Shown here: piece by piece, positions 1-8,527 of the stretch
How positions within the stretch are numbered: position 1 is the stretch's first letter
How the letters are laid out: each line of letters starts with the position of its first letter
Assembly (NCBI RefSeq): GCF_946223165.1
Contig: NZ_CAMIBP010000004.1
Coordinates: forward strand, 1-64,000
From: an uncultured Corynebacterium sp.
Lineage (GTDB): Bacteria > Actinomycetota > Actinomycetes > Mycobacteriales > Mycobacteriaceae
Direction: 5' to 3'
DNA length: 64,000 nt
Notes under the pieces: model-generated
Databases searched by the model: none
Told to the model about the DNA's origin: nothing
Seen by the model: only the letters and a program-made list of their open reading frames with translations
Translations under genes and position numbers: made by a program

Positions 1-364
1 CCTCGGCGGTCATGAGCTCGCCGGCCTCGGTGACCTCGACCTCGAAGAGCCAGCCTTCGCCGAACGGATCGCTGTTGATGACGGAGTAGTCATCCTCGAC
101 GGCCTCGTTGACGGCGGTGACGGTGCCGGACACGGGGGAGTAGAGGTCGGACACGGACTTCGTGGACTCGACCTCGCCGCAGGTCTCGCCCGCAGTGACG
201 GCGTCGCCCACGGCCGGGAGCTCAGCGAAGACGACCTCACCCAGGCGGTCGGCTGCCACGGAAGTGATGCCGATGCGCAGGGTCTTGCCCACGACCTCAG
301 CGGCCGGGGCTGCGATCCACTCGTGATCCTCGGAGTAGGAGAAATCTGCAGGAAGGTTGGACAT
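1..364 (-). CDS. gcvH: Glycine cleavage system H protein (3' end cut off by window edge)
   Basis: H protein carries the aminomethyl group on a lipoyl arm between the P, T and L proteins of the glycine cleavage system. The visible 121 residues begin MSNLPADFSY and contain the lipoylation motif VESTKS with its modifiable lysine, followed by the conserved DLYSPVSG segment. The family is about 125-130 residues, so only a few C-terminal residues are missing. The ATG is preceded by AAAGGA. It lies downstream of gcvT on the same strand, with an 85-bp gap holding a small hairpin. Family identity is clear from the motif. Confidence 0.95.
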   Translation of the reverse strand, partial: MSNLPADFSYSEDHEWIAAPAAEVVGKTLRIGITSVAADRLGEVVFAELPAVGDAVTAGETCGEVESTKSVSDLYSPVSGTVTAVNEAVEDDYSVINSDPFGEGWLFEVEVTEAGELMTAE

Positions 365-402
365 GGGGAGTTCCTTTCTCGAATATCTATCGGGAATCAT
401 AG

Positions 403-428
403 CCTGCGGGGGCCTATCCCCGCGCAGG
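403..428 (-). other. Small hairpin between gcvT and gcvH
   Basis: An imperfect inverted repeat (CCTGC-GGGG paired with CCCC-GC-GCAGG around a CCTAT loop) lies in the gcvT-gcvH spacer. It has no T-tract on either side, so it is more likely an mRNA stability or partial termination element than a full terminator. The assignment is weak. Confidence 0.3.
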
Positions 429-449
429 TATGAGGGATGTAAGGGGTGA

Positions 450-1574
450 CTACTTCTCGCGCTTGTAGAACGGCATGGCGGTGACGGCGAACGGGTAGCG
501 CTTACCGCGAATGTCCACCTCGACCTCCGCGCCGGGCTCCAGCCCCGCGGCGGTGTCGATGAGGGCGATGGCCACCGGGTAGCCCAGCGTCGGCGACGGC
601 AGGCCGGAGGTCACGGTGCCGACCTTGGTCTCGCCCACGTAGACCTCGGAGCCGGAGCGGGCGGCGCGCTTCTGATCAGACTTCAGGCCGGTGATGGCCA
701 CCTTCGGGCCCTCGGCGGCGCGCTTACGCATTTCCTCGGCGCCGACGAAGTCCTGCTCCTTCTTGGCGAAGGCGCGGGCCATGCCGGCCTCGACCGGGGT
801 GATGTCACGGGAGAGCTCGTTGCCGTAGAGCGGCATGCCGGCCTCCAGGCGCAGGGAATCGCGGGCGGCCAGGCCGCACGGCAGGATCCCGTATTCCTCG
901 CCGGCCTTCAGCAGGTCGTTCCACAGTTCCGGGGCGTCCGCGTTGTAGACGATGAGCTCGAAGCCGTCCTCGCCGGTGTAGCCGGTGCGGCACACGAACG
1001 CGTACTTGCGGGCCACCTTGGCGGTCATGGCGGCGTAGTACGGCAGCTCGAAGACGGCCTCCTGCTTGTTGTCCTCCACCAGCGGGATGAGGAGCTCCGC
1101 GGCCTTCGGGCCCTGGACCGCGATCATGGCGCAGTCGGTGGACTCGTTGTTGAGGTCCACGTCGAAGCCCGCGGCGCGCTTGTTGAGCTCCTCCCACACG
1201 ATCTCGGCGTTGCCGGCGTTGGGAACGACGAGGAACTTGGTCTCGCCCAGGCGGTAGGTGATGAGGTCATCGATGATGCCGCCGTCCTCGGCCGCGATCA
1301 TCGAGTACTTGGCCTTGCCCTCCTTGACGTTCGTGATGTCGGAGATGAGGGCGTAGGACAGGAACTGGGCTGCGTCCGCGCCATTGACCCAGATCTCGCC
1401 CATGTGGGAGAGATCGAACAGGCCGGCGGCCTGGCGGACGGCGCGGTGCTCGTCCAGCTCGTTGTTGTACTTCAACGGCATGTTCCACGGGCCGAAGGCG
1501 GTGAAGCTGGCGCCCAGCTTCTCGTGCTCGGCGTGGAGCGGGGAGTTACGGAGTTCTCCAGTGGTCTCAGTCAT
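450..1574 (-). CDS. gcvT: Aminomethyltransferase, glycine cleavage T protein
   Basis: T protein transfers the methylene carbon from the H-protein lipoyl arm to tetrahydrofolate and releases ammonia. The 374-residue product has the normal family length. It shows the N-terminal folate-binding part (PLKYNNELDEHRAVRQAA, FDLSHMGE) and the conserved GYTGEDGFE motif, followed by the C-terminal barrel domain (PVEAGMARA). The ATG is preceded by AAGGAG at normal spacing. It starts 11 bp after the gcvP stop, so the two genes are co-transcribed. Confidence 0.97.
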   Translation of the reverse strand: MTETTGELRNSPLHAEHEKLGASFTAFGPWNMPLKYNNELDEHRAVRQAAGLFDLSHMGEIWVNGADAAQFLSYALISDITNVKEGKAKYSMIAAEDGGIIDDLITYRLGETKFLVVPNAGNAEIVWEELNKRAAGFDVDLNNESTDCAMIAVQGPKAAELLIPLVEDNKQEAVFELPYYAAMTAKVARKYAFVCRTGYTGEDGFELIVYNADAPELWNDLLKAGEEYGILPCGLAARDSLRLEAGMPLYGNELSRDITPVEAGMARAFAKKEQDFVGAEEMRKRAAEGPKVAITGLKSDQKRAARSGSEVYVGETKVGTVTSGLPSPTLGYPVAIALIDTAAGLEPGAEVEVDIRGKRYPFAVTAMPFYKREK

Positions 1575-1585
1575 TGTTGGGCTCC

Positions 1586-4441
1586 TTATACGTGTGCGTC
1601 GGTGTCAGCGGAGGTGTCAAAAGCGTCCGGCGGCGGGCAGGCGCAGACCAGGTTGCGGTCGCCGTAGGCCTCGTCGATGCGGCGCACCGGCGGGAAGTAC
1701 TTCCAGCGGCGCAGCGACTCGACCGGATAGGCCGCCTGCTCGCGGGTGAATTCGTAGTCCCAGGAGTCAGAGACGACGGACTGTGCGGTGTACGGAGCGT
1801 TGTGGATGACGGAGGCCTCGTACGCAATCTTGCCGTCGAGGATCTCCTGAATCTCCGCGCGGATGGCGCGCATGGCCTCGATAAAGCGGTCAAGCTCGCC
1901 CAGGTCCTCGGACTCGGTGGGCTCCACCATGAGGGTGCCCGCGACCGGGAAGGACAGGGTGGGCGCGTGGAAGCCGTAGTCGACGAGGCGCTTGGCCACG
2001 TCGGCTGCGGTGACACCCGAGGCGTCGGTGAGCTCGCGCAGATCGAAGATGCACTCGTGGGCCACCAGGCCCGCATTGCCGGTGTAGAGCACCGGGAAGG
2101 AGTCCTTGAGCTCGTGCGCGAGGTAGTTGGCGCCCAGGATGGCGTGGGCGGTGGCCTGCTCGAGGCCCTCGGTGCCGATCATCGCCAGGTACGTCCAGGA
2201 GATGGGCAATACGCCCGCGGAGCCGAACTCGGTGGAGACCATCGGCACGCCCGCCTTCTCGTCCGCCGGGGCGGACGGGTCAGCAACCGCGTTGGCGTCG
2301 GTGGGCAGGAACGGCACGAGGTGCTCGGCCACGGCCACCGGGCCCACGCCCGGGCCGCCGCCGCCGTGCGGGATGGTAAAGGTCTTGTGCAGGTTGAGGT
2401 GGCTGACGTCGCCGCCGAACTCACCCGGCTTGGCCCAGCCGGACAGCGCGTTCATGTTGGCGCCGTCGATGTAGACCTGGCCGCCGGCCGCGTGGACCTT
2501 GTCGCACACGTCGCGGACCTCGGGGTCAAACACGCCGTGGGTGGACGGGTAGGTAATCATGATGCCGGCGATGTGCTCGGCGTATTGCTCAATCTTGGCG
2601 TCCAAATCGGCCAGATCGATGGAGCCGTCCTCGGCGGTCTTCACGACGACGACGCGCAGGTTGGCCAGCGTGGCCGACGCCGCGTTGGTGCCGTGGGCCG
2701 ATGCCGGGATGAGGATGACGTCGCGGCCGTGATCGCCGTTGGCCACATGGTAGCGGCGGATGGCCAGCAAGCCGGAGAGCTCGCCCTGGGAACCCGCGTT
2801 GGGTTGCAGGGAGACCTTGGCGTAGCCGGTGATCTGGGCCAGCCAGGCCTCGAGCTCCTCGATGAGCTCGCGCCAGCCGGTGGTGGTCTCCACCGGCGCG
2901 TACGGGTGGATACCCGCGAACTCGGGCCAGGAGATGGGCTCCATGGCGGCGGTCGGGTTGAGCTTCATGGTGCACGAGCCCAGCGGGATCATCGTGCGGT
3001 CTAGGGCCAGGTCCTTGTCACCCAGCTCGCGCAGGTAGCGCAGCATCTGGGTCTCGGAGTGGATGGAGTTGAAGATCGGGTGGGTGAGCACCGGGGTGGT
3101 GCGCAGCAGATCGGCCGGCAGCGATGCCGCGGCAGAGCCCGCCTCGATGACCTCGGCGCCGAAGGCACCAGCCAGCACGGCGACATCGTCAGCAGAGGCG
3201 GACTCACCGAAGGACACCGAGACCTTGTCCGAGCCGATGGCGCGCACGAGGTAGCCCTGCTCCTGCAGGGAGGCCTTGATGGCGGCGGCATCGACGCCCG
3301 TGACGGTCACCGTGTCAAAGAACGTGTGCGAGACGATCTCCTTGCCCGCGGCCTGCACAGCGGCGGCGAAGGCGGTGGCGCGCTCGTGGATGCGATCTGC
3401 AATCGCCTTGAGGCCAATGGGACCGTGGTAGACGGCGTACATGGACGCGACGTTGGCCAGCAGGGCCTGGGCGGTGCAGATGTTGGAGGTGGCGCGCTCG
3501 CGGCGAATGTGCTGCTCACGGGTCTGGAGGGCCAGGCGGTAGGCCGGGGTGCCCTCGGCATCCACGGACACGCCGACGAGGCGGCCTGGCATCTGGCGCT
3601 TGAGCTTGTCCGTCACGGCCATGTAGGCGGCATGCGGGCCGCCGTAGAACAGCGGGACTCCAAAGCGCTGGGTGGTGCCGATAGCGATGTCCGCCCCGAA
3701 GGAGCCAGGTCCCTCGAGCAGCAGCAGCGCCAGCGGGTCGCTGACGACGGTGGCCAGGGCGCCGCGGGTGTGCAGCTCCTCGATGAGGGCACGCGGGTCG
3801 AGGATGTCACCCTCGGTGCCGGTGTACGCGATGACGGCGCCGACGATGTCCTCACCCACGAGGCCGTCGCGCAGGTCAGCGATCTCAACCTCGAGCTCGA
3901 TGGCGCGGGCGCGCTCCGCGGTCACCGCAATGACCTGCGGGTGCAGGCGGGAGTCCAGGACGACGCGGCGGCCCTTCTTCACGGCGCGGGACATTAGCCC
4001 GACGGCCTCGGCCGCAGCGGAGGCCTCGTCGAGCAGCGACGCGTTGGCAATCGGCAGGCCCGTGAGCTCCTCGATGAGGGTCTGGAAGTTGAGCAGCGCC
4101 TCGAGGCGGCCCTGGGAGATTTCCGGCTGGTATGGGGTGTACGCGGTGTACCAGCCCGCGTCCTCCAACAGGCCGCGGCGGATCACCGCGGGGGTGATGG
4201 TGTCGGAGAAGCCCTGGCCATAGAAGGGCTTGAGGACGGTGTTCTTGTCCGCGTACTCGCGCAGGCGGGCCTGGGCTTCCTGTTCGCTCAGTGCTGGCGG
4301 GAGCTGGGGCGCGTCAGAAGCGCGGATTGCGGACGGAATGGCGGCATCGACCAGCGCCTCGACGCTGTCGTAGCCGACCGTGGCAAGCATTGTGGCCTGC
4401 TCAGAGGCATCGGGCCCAAGGTGGCGGGCGATGAATTCCAT
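1586..4441 (-). CDS. gcvP: Glycine dehydrogenase (decarboxylating), P protein
   Basis: P protein is the PLP-dependent decarboxylase of glycine cleavage and loads the H-protein lipoyl arm. The 951 residues form a fused homodimer-like protein (N- and C-terminal PLP-fold halves), as in bacteria with single-chain GcvP. The PLP lysine is K686 in HLNLHKTF, followed by the glycine-rich loop PHGGGGPGVGP. I chose the ATG giving MEFIARHLGP because that is the conserved N-terminus and an AAAGGAG site lies just upstream; an in-frame start 69 bp further up has no such support. It is the first gcv gene, 69 bp after the MFS gene stop. The gap is too short for a glycine riboswitch. Confidence 0.96.
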   Translation of the reverse strand: MEFIARHLGPDASEQATMLATVGYDSVEALVDAAIPSAIRASDAPQLPPALSEQEAQARLREYADKNTVLKPFYGQGFSDTITPAVIRRGLLEDAGWYTAYTPYQPEISQGRLEALLNFQTLIEELTGLPIANASLLDEASAAAEAVGLMSRAVKKGRRVVLDSRLHPQVIAVTAERARAIELEVEIADLRDGLVGEDIVGAVIAYTGTEGDILDPRALIEELHTRGALATVVSDPLALLLLEGPGSFGADIAIGTTQRFGVPLFYGGPHAAYMAVTDKLKRQMPGRLVGVSVDAEGTPAYRLALQTREQHIRRERATSNICTAQALLANVASMYAVYHGPIGLKAIADRIHERATAFAAAVQAAGKEIVSHTFFDTVTVTGVDAAAIKASLQEQGYLVRAIGSDKVSVSFGESASADDVAVLAGAFGAEVIEAGSAAASLPADLLRTTPVLTHPIFNSIHSETQMLRYLRELGDKDLALDRTMIPLGSCTMKLNPTAAMEPISWPEFAGIHPYAPVETTTGWRELIEELEAWLAQITGYAKVSLQPNAGSQGELSGLLAIRRYHVANGDHGRDVILIPASAHGTNAASATLANLRVVVVKTAEDGSIDLADLDAKIEQYAEHIAGIMITYPSTHGVFDPEVRDVCDKVHAAGGQVYIDGANMNALSGWAKPGEFGGDVSHLNLHKTFTIPHGGGGPGVGPVAVAEHLVPFLPTDANAVADPSAPADEKAGVPMVSTEFGSAGVLPISWTYLAMIGTEGLEQATAHAILGANYLAHELKDSFPVLYTGNAGLVAHECIFDLRELTDASGVTAADVAKRLVDYGFHAPTLSFPVAGTLMVEPTESEDLGELDRFIEAMRAIRAEIQEILDGKIAYEASVIHNAPYTAQSVVSDSWDYEFTREQAAYPVESLRRWKYFPPVRRIDEAYGDRNLVCACPPPDAFDTSADTDAHV

Positions 4442-4510
4442 GGACAGAGAACTCCTTTGGGGATAAAACGGCCTTGACCGCCCACAATTATATGGCTTTC
4501 GCCCGCCCAA

Positions 4511-5650
4511 TTAACCCCGTTTCGCCCTGTGAAAATATGCAGTGAGCAGCATAGTTATCGTTGCGGCGACAATACCGAAAGCAAAGGTAGTGTCGTTGCC
4601 CACCCGCGGGCTGAGGAACGACAGAATAAAAGGCGCGAAGAAGCCTAGATAGATGATGGTATAAAACACCCCCGTCGCCGCCCCCAGCTCATGTGCCGGG
4701 GCGAGGTGCTGAGTCTCCGCGAGGCCATTGACCATATTCGTGCCATACGCGAAACCCATAATGATGGCATCAATGGGCAGCAACCACAACGCCCACGGGT
4801 GCTCCGCATTGTGCACGATGACAAAGGCCAACGCCATGCCTGCCACTGCGGCTGCCATGCCCACCGTCGCCGAGAAACGTACCGCGAACGGTTGGGTGAC
4901 GGCACCTGCCCCCATGGTGAGCATAGCGATGAAGCCTGCCACCGCAATCGGCATCGTGGTGTGCTGGGTAAGCATTATGGGCAGGAAGCCGAACGCCGTC
5001 GACGCGCATCCGAACACCCAGGGGCCGTAGAGGGTAACGGGAAGGAATTTCTTGGTGAGCAGGCTGCGCGGGAGCCACGCGCGTTGCCTACCCTCCGGCG
5101 GGCGCGCTGGGGCGCCCCACGTGAGCGGGATAATCCCTGCGGCTAGGGCGAGGTGAGCCACATACGGCGTCACCGTGGGGTGCGGCGCGAACTGGGCCAG
5201 CAGGCCGGAGACCAGCGGTGCTGAGGCGAAGCCCAGTGTGAGCGCCAGTGAAGAGCGCTGTGCGCCCACCGCGACCGTTGGGGAGAGCTCCTTCATCCAT
5301 GCCGCGCCCGAACTCATCGCGAGGCCAACCGCCACTCCGATGGTGAGGCGTCCCAGGAGTAGGAGCGGAAACGTGCCGGTGTGACCGCTGAGCAGGATGG
5401 CGGAGCCCAAGGCTGTACAGGCGAGCGCAGGACGGATGATGGCGCGGCGTCCGTGCGTATCCGACAGCGGCCCGCCCACGAAGAGTGCCACGATGAGTCC
5501 CGCGGCGTAGATGCCGAAGAGGAATGTGGTCTGAAGACTATTGAGCCCCGTGAAGCGCTGATAGGTAATGACCATGGGGGCAAACAGGTTGGCGCCAAAG
5601 GCGACGACATACATCCCCAGTGCCACGCGTATCCATTCATGCTTGAGCAT
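4511..5650 (-). CDS. MFS transporter, substrate unknown
   Basis: A 379-residue membrane protein of the major facilitator superfamily with about 12 hydrophobic segments. The loop after the second segment reads GGPLSDTHGRRAII, the typical MFS A-like motif (GxLxDrxGrR). There is no substrate-specific feature I recognise. The start giving MLKHEWIRVAL is preferred over one 51 bp upstream because TAGACT lies exactly 7 bases before this ATG with no Shine-Dalgarno, the pattern of a leaderless transcript. It precedes gcvP on the same strand by 69 bp, so readthrough into the gcv genes is possible; a role in amino-acid export would be speculation. Confidence 0.85.
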   Translation of the reverse strand: MLKHEWIRVALGMYVVAFGANLFAPMVITYQRFTGLNSLQTTFLFGIYAAGLIVALFVGGPLSDTHGRRAIIRPALACTALGSAILLSGHTGTFPLLLLGRLTIGVAVGLAMSSGAAWMKELSPTVAVGAQRSSLALTLGFASAPLVSGLLAQFAPHPTVTPYVAHLALAAGIIPLTWGAPARPPEGRQRAWLPRSLLTKKFLPVTLYGPWVFGCASTAFGFLPIMLTQHTTMPIAVAGFIAMLTMGAGAVTQPFAVRFSATVGMAAAVAGMALAFVIVHNAEHPWALWLLPIDAIIMGFAYGTNMVNGLAETQHLAPAHELGAATGVFYTIIYLGFFAPFILSFLSPRVGNDTTFAFGIVAATITMLLTAYFHRAKRG

Positions 5651-5657
5651 GCCGAAC

Positions 5658-5663
5658 AGTCTA
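5658..5663 (-). promoter_or_regulatory. Putative -10 (TAGACT) of MFS gene, leaderless
   Basis: TAGACT lies exactly 7 bases before the ATG on the minus strand, which would put transcription start at or next to the start codon. No ribosome binding site is visible. Confidence 0.5.
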
Positions 5664-5785
5664 GTGTCTCTAGTCACACCTGTCTTGAAATGTGGCAGCA
5701 ATGGTATAGGTGGTGCGCCATTGCCCGAAAACGGCGGCGCCGCCCGCTCCCCGCAGTGGGGAAAAGGCGGCGTGCGGGCCGTGGC

Positions 5786-7816
5786 TTAGAGGTTGAGGTC
5801 AGCCTCGAAGTCGGCCGTCTCCAGGCGGTCCTTGATGGTGGTCACGAAGCGACCAGCATCGGCACCGTCCACGACCTGGTGGTCGTAGGTGAACGGCAGG
5901 TAGCACATCTGGCGGATGGCGATGGCGTCCTGACCGTCCTCGGTGATGACCACCGGGCGCTTGGTGATGGCCGCGGTGCCGAGGATGCCGGCCTGCGGCG
6001 GAACCAGGATCGGGGTGTCTAGCAGGGCGCCCTCGGAACCGATGTTGGTGACCGTGAAGGTCGCGCCGGTCAGATCGTTCGGCTTGAGCTTGTTGTTGCG
6101 GGCCTTGTCTGCGAGCTCAGCAATCTCCTGCGCGATCTCCGGCAGGGTCTTGTTCTGTGCCTGGTGGATGACCGGGGTCAGCAGGCCGCGCGGGGTATCC
6201 ACGGCGATGGCGATGTTGACGTCGGAGTGGTAGGTCATCTCCTTGGTCTCCGGGTTGTAGGAGGCGTTGACGTTCGGGTGGGATACAAGAGCCTCAACCG
6301 TGGCCTTGACAATGAACGGCAGGAAGGACAGGTTGGCGCTGTACTTGTCGATGAAGGCCTGCTTGGACTGCTTGCGCAGGTCCCAGATGGCGGTCATGTC
6401 GACTTCCTGAACGTGGGTGAGCTGTGCAGAAATCTGCAGGGCCTCAACCATCTTGGCCGCGGTGATCTCGCGGATGCGGTTGACCTTCTGGGTGGTGCCG
6501 ATGAGCTCCTGCTTGGCCGGATCCACGGACTTGGTGGACCAGCGTGCCTTCGGGTCAGAGGCGCCTGCCGATGCCGCTGCGGCCGGGGCCTCGCCCTCGC
6601 CAGCGGCGGCCAGGACGTCCTGCTTGCGGATGCGGCCGCCGACGCCGGTGCCGGTCACGGTGTTGAGGTCCACGCCGTGCTTGTCGGCCAGCTTGCGGAC
6701 CAGCGGGGTGACGTACGGGACGTTGTCACCGTTGTTCACGGTGGTGGACGCCGCAGCGGCGTCCGGCTCAGCGGCCGGTGCGGCCTTCTCCTCTGCAGCC
6801 GGGGCAGCCTGTTCGGCCTTCTCTTCGGCGGCAGGGGCAGTGGCGGCCGGTGCGGCGTTGCCATCACCAATGCGGGCAATGACGGAGCCGACCTCGATAG
6901 TGTCATCCTCGTTGGCGAGGATCTCCACGATGGTGCCCGCAATCGGGGACGGGATTTCGGTGTCGACCTTGTCGGTGGACACCTCGAGCAGCGGCTCGTC
7001 GACCTCGACGGTGTCGCCCACGGACTTCAGCCACTGGGTGATGGTGCCCTCGGTGACGGACTCGCCCAGCTCCGGCATGACGACGTCGGACGCAGAGCCG
7101 GAGGCGGCCGGTGCGGAGGCGGCCGGTGCGGCCTTCTCTTCGGCGGCCGGGGCGGCCTGCTCAGCCGGTGCAGCCTGCTCGGTCTTTTCTTCGGTAGCCG
7201 GGGCGGCGGCCGGCGCGGCGCCAGCGTCGCCGATGCGGACGATGATGGAACCGACCTCGATGGTGTCATCCTCGTTGGCGAGGATCTCAAGAATGGTGCC
7301 GGCGACCGGGGACGGGATCTCGGTGTCGACCTTGTCAGTGGAGACCTCGAGCAGCGGCTCGTCGACCTCGACGGTGTCGCCCACGGACTTCAGCCACTGG
7401 GTGATGGTGCCCTCGGTGACGGACTCACCCAGCTCCGGCATAGCAACGTCGGTAGCGGAGCCGGAAGCGGCCGGTGCTGCCTTCTCCTCGGCGGCCGGGG
7501 CGGACTGCTCAGCCGGTGCAGCCTGCTCAGCCTTCTCTTCGGCCGGTGCGGCCTGCTCTGCAGCCGGTGCGGACTCGCCAGCGTCGCCGATGATGGCGAT
7601 CACGGAGCCAACCTCGATGGTGTCATCTTCGTCGGCCTTGATCTCCAGGATGGTGCCGGCGACTGGGGACGGGATCTCCGTGTCGACCTTATCGGTGGAG
7701 ACCTCGAGCAAGGGCTCGTCGACCTCGACGGTGTCGCCCACAGACTTCAGCCACTGGGTAATAGTGCCTTCGGTTACGGATTCGCCCAGCTCGGGCATCA
7801 CAACGGAGTGCGCCAT
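5786..7816 (-). CDS. sucB: Dihydrolipoamide acyltransferase (E2) with three lipoyl domains
   Basis: The E2 core of a 2-oxoacid dehydrogenase complex; in C. glutamicum the orthologue (annotated sucB or aceF) serves pyruvate dehydrogenase, since the oxoglutarate E2 activity is fused to OdhA. The 676 residues hold three lipoyl domains (about 1-79, 121-198, 242-319) with lipoyl lysines K43, K162 and K283 in STDKVD, joined by Ala/Pro/Glu linkers. An E3-binding domain (about 366-403) follows, then the catalytic acyltransferase domain with DHQVVDG (H646). GAGGAG precedes the ATG. It sits near gcvH, another lipoyl protein. The three lipoyl domains are almost identical in sequence, suggesting recent duplication or gene conversion. 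Confidence 0.95.
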   Translation of the reverse strand: MAHSVVMPELGESVTEGTITQWLKSVGDTVEVDEPLLEVSTDKVDTEIPSPVAGTILEIKADEDDTIEVGSVIAIIGDAGESAPAAEQAAPAEEKAEQAAPAEQSAPAAEEKAAPAASGSATDVAMPELGESVTEGTITQWLKSVGDTVEVDEPLLEVSTDKVDTEIPSPVAGTILEILANEDDTIEVGSIIVRIGDAGAAPAAAPATEEKTEQAAPAEQAAPAAEEKAAPAASAPAASGSASDVVMPELGESVTEGTITQWLKSVGDTVEVDEPLLEVSTDKVDTEIPSPIAGTIVEILANEDDTIEVGSVIARIGDGNAAPAATAPAAEEKAEQAAPAAEEKAAPAAEPDAAAASTTVNNGDNVPYVTPLVRKLADKHGVDLNTVTGTGVGGRIRKQDVLAAAGEGEAPAAAASAGASDPKARWSTKSVDPAKQELIGTTQKVNRIREITAAKMVEALQISAQLTHVQEVDMTAIWDLRKQSKQAFIDKYSANLSFLPFIVKATVEALVSHPNVNASYNPETKEMTYHSDVNIAIAVDTPRGLLTPVIHQAQNKTLPEIAQEIAELADKARNNKLKPNDLTGATFTVTNIGSEGALLDTPILVPPQAGILGTAAITKRPVVITEDGQDAIAIRQMCYLPFTYDHQVVDGADAGRFVTTIKDRLETADFEADLNL
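6860..7801 (-). repeat. Three near-identical lipoyl-domain repeats inside sucB
   Basis: Three copies of roughly 222 bp occupy about 7580-7801, 7223-7444 and 6860-7081 and encode nearly the same domain. The first 45 residues from MPELGES to TEIPSP are identical in all three; differences are confined to the C-terminal ends and linkers. The copies are also very similar at the DNA level. Confidence 0.9.
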
Positions 7817-7944
7817 GGTTATTTAGACTCCTCGAAAGTTGGAAGTAAACATAAAAGCTACGGCCCAATCCTACAGCTAGTTCGCACATGGTGTGCAGAC
7901 ATGGGGCCATATACTTACCCTCGAGGCGGGTAATGTTGGTTTTC

Positions 7945-8364
7945 ATGTTCAACCCCTTCCGACGCAACTCCTCAAAGTCCCAGCTGCGCCCGCCGCGCGG
8001 GCCCGGGGACACCATCCGTCAAGCGGATGCGCAAGCGCTGCAGGAGTGGGTGCGGGGCCGGCTTTTTGTCGAGGCCTTTATCGAGCCGGAGACCGTGGTC
8101 AATGAGATGTCGGTCGTTGTGGTTGACGAAAATGGCGAGTTCATCCGCCGACGCATCGGCGGCCCCAAGGGCATCGACGCGGTGGCGAAGCTACTGCGTT
8201 GCGATGTTTATGACGTGGAGGAGACCGGTTATCCGCAGCGCATGCGGGAGCGCATGGAACGGGATCGGATACTCCGCCGGCGCGAAGAGCAGCGCCAGCG
8301 GCGCGAGCGCTTTGAAAAGGGGCAAAATCCCGACACCGGCGAGGATGTGCACCGCGCGGAATAG
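7945..8364 (+). CDS. Conserved small protein of unknown function
   Basis: A 139-residue soluble protein starting MFNPFRRNSS, with a basic N-terminus, a central mixed alpha/beta part (LFVEAFIEPETVVNEMSVVVVDENGEFIRR) and a highly charged Arg/Glu-rich C-terminal helix (MRERMERDRILRRREEQRQ). I do not recognise a catalytic motif. The start is favoured by TAATGT 8 bases upstream (leaderless pattern); an in-frame ATG lies 12 bases earlier. It is divergent from sucB and converges with pepA across a shared terminator. Confidence 0.7.
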   Translation: MFNPFRRNSSKSQLRPPRGPGDTIRQADAQALQEWVRGRLFVEAFIEPETVVNEMSVVVVDENGEFIRRRIGGPKGIDAVAKLLRCDVYDVEETGYPQRMRERMERDRILRRREEQRQRRERFEKGQNPDTGEDVHRAE

Positions 8365-8399
8365 CGGAAAAGCGCGCAACTAGAAAGCGCCACAACGAG

Positions 8400-8427
8400 A
8401 AAAGATCCAGCGGATGCTGGGTCTTTT
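8400..8427. terminator. Bidirectional terminator between small ORF and pepA
   Basis: A hairpin of AAAAGA-T-CCAGC with GCTGG-G-TCTTTT around a GGAT loop has A and T tracts at its two ends, so it can stop transcription from both converging genes. Confidence 0.8.
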
Positions 8428-8527
8428 GCGTGTGGCGGCCCTTCGCGGCGCCGCGCTTTCCGGTACGCATGGTTGAGCGGCGTGAGCGCAGGGGCGTCGC
8501 TATGGGCGGGCCGCCCGAAAACCGCGC

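Noticed and set aside
1574..3004. Long open frame on the plus strand opposite gcvP, and similar long antisense frames opposite sucB (6164-7933), pepA (9026-10210), qcrB (21298-22848), ftsZ (55943-57469) and divIVA (60175-61446)
   Set aside because: They mirror the codon pattern of real genes in GC-rich DNA. Their products are low-complexity or lack family motifs, and the opposite strand has well-recognised genes.
4442..4510. Glycine riboswitch before gcvP
   Set aside because: Only 69 bp separate the upstream stop from the gcvP start, too short for the aptamer, and no aptamer-like sequence is visible.
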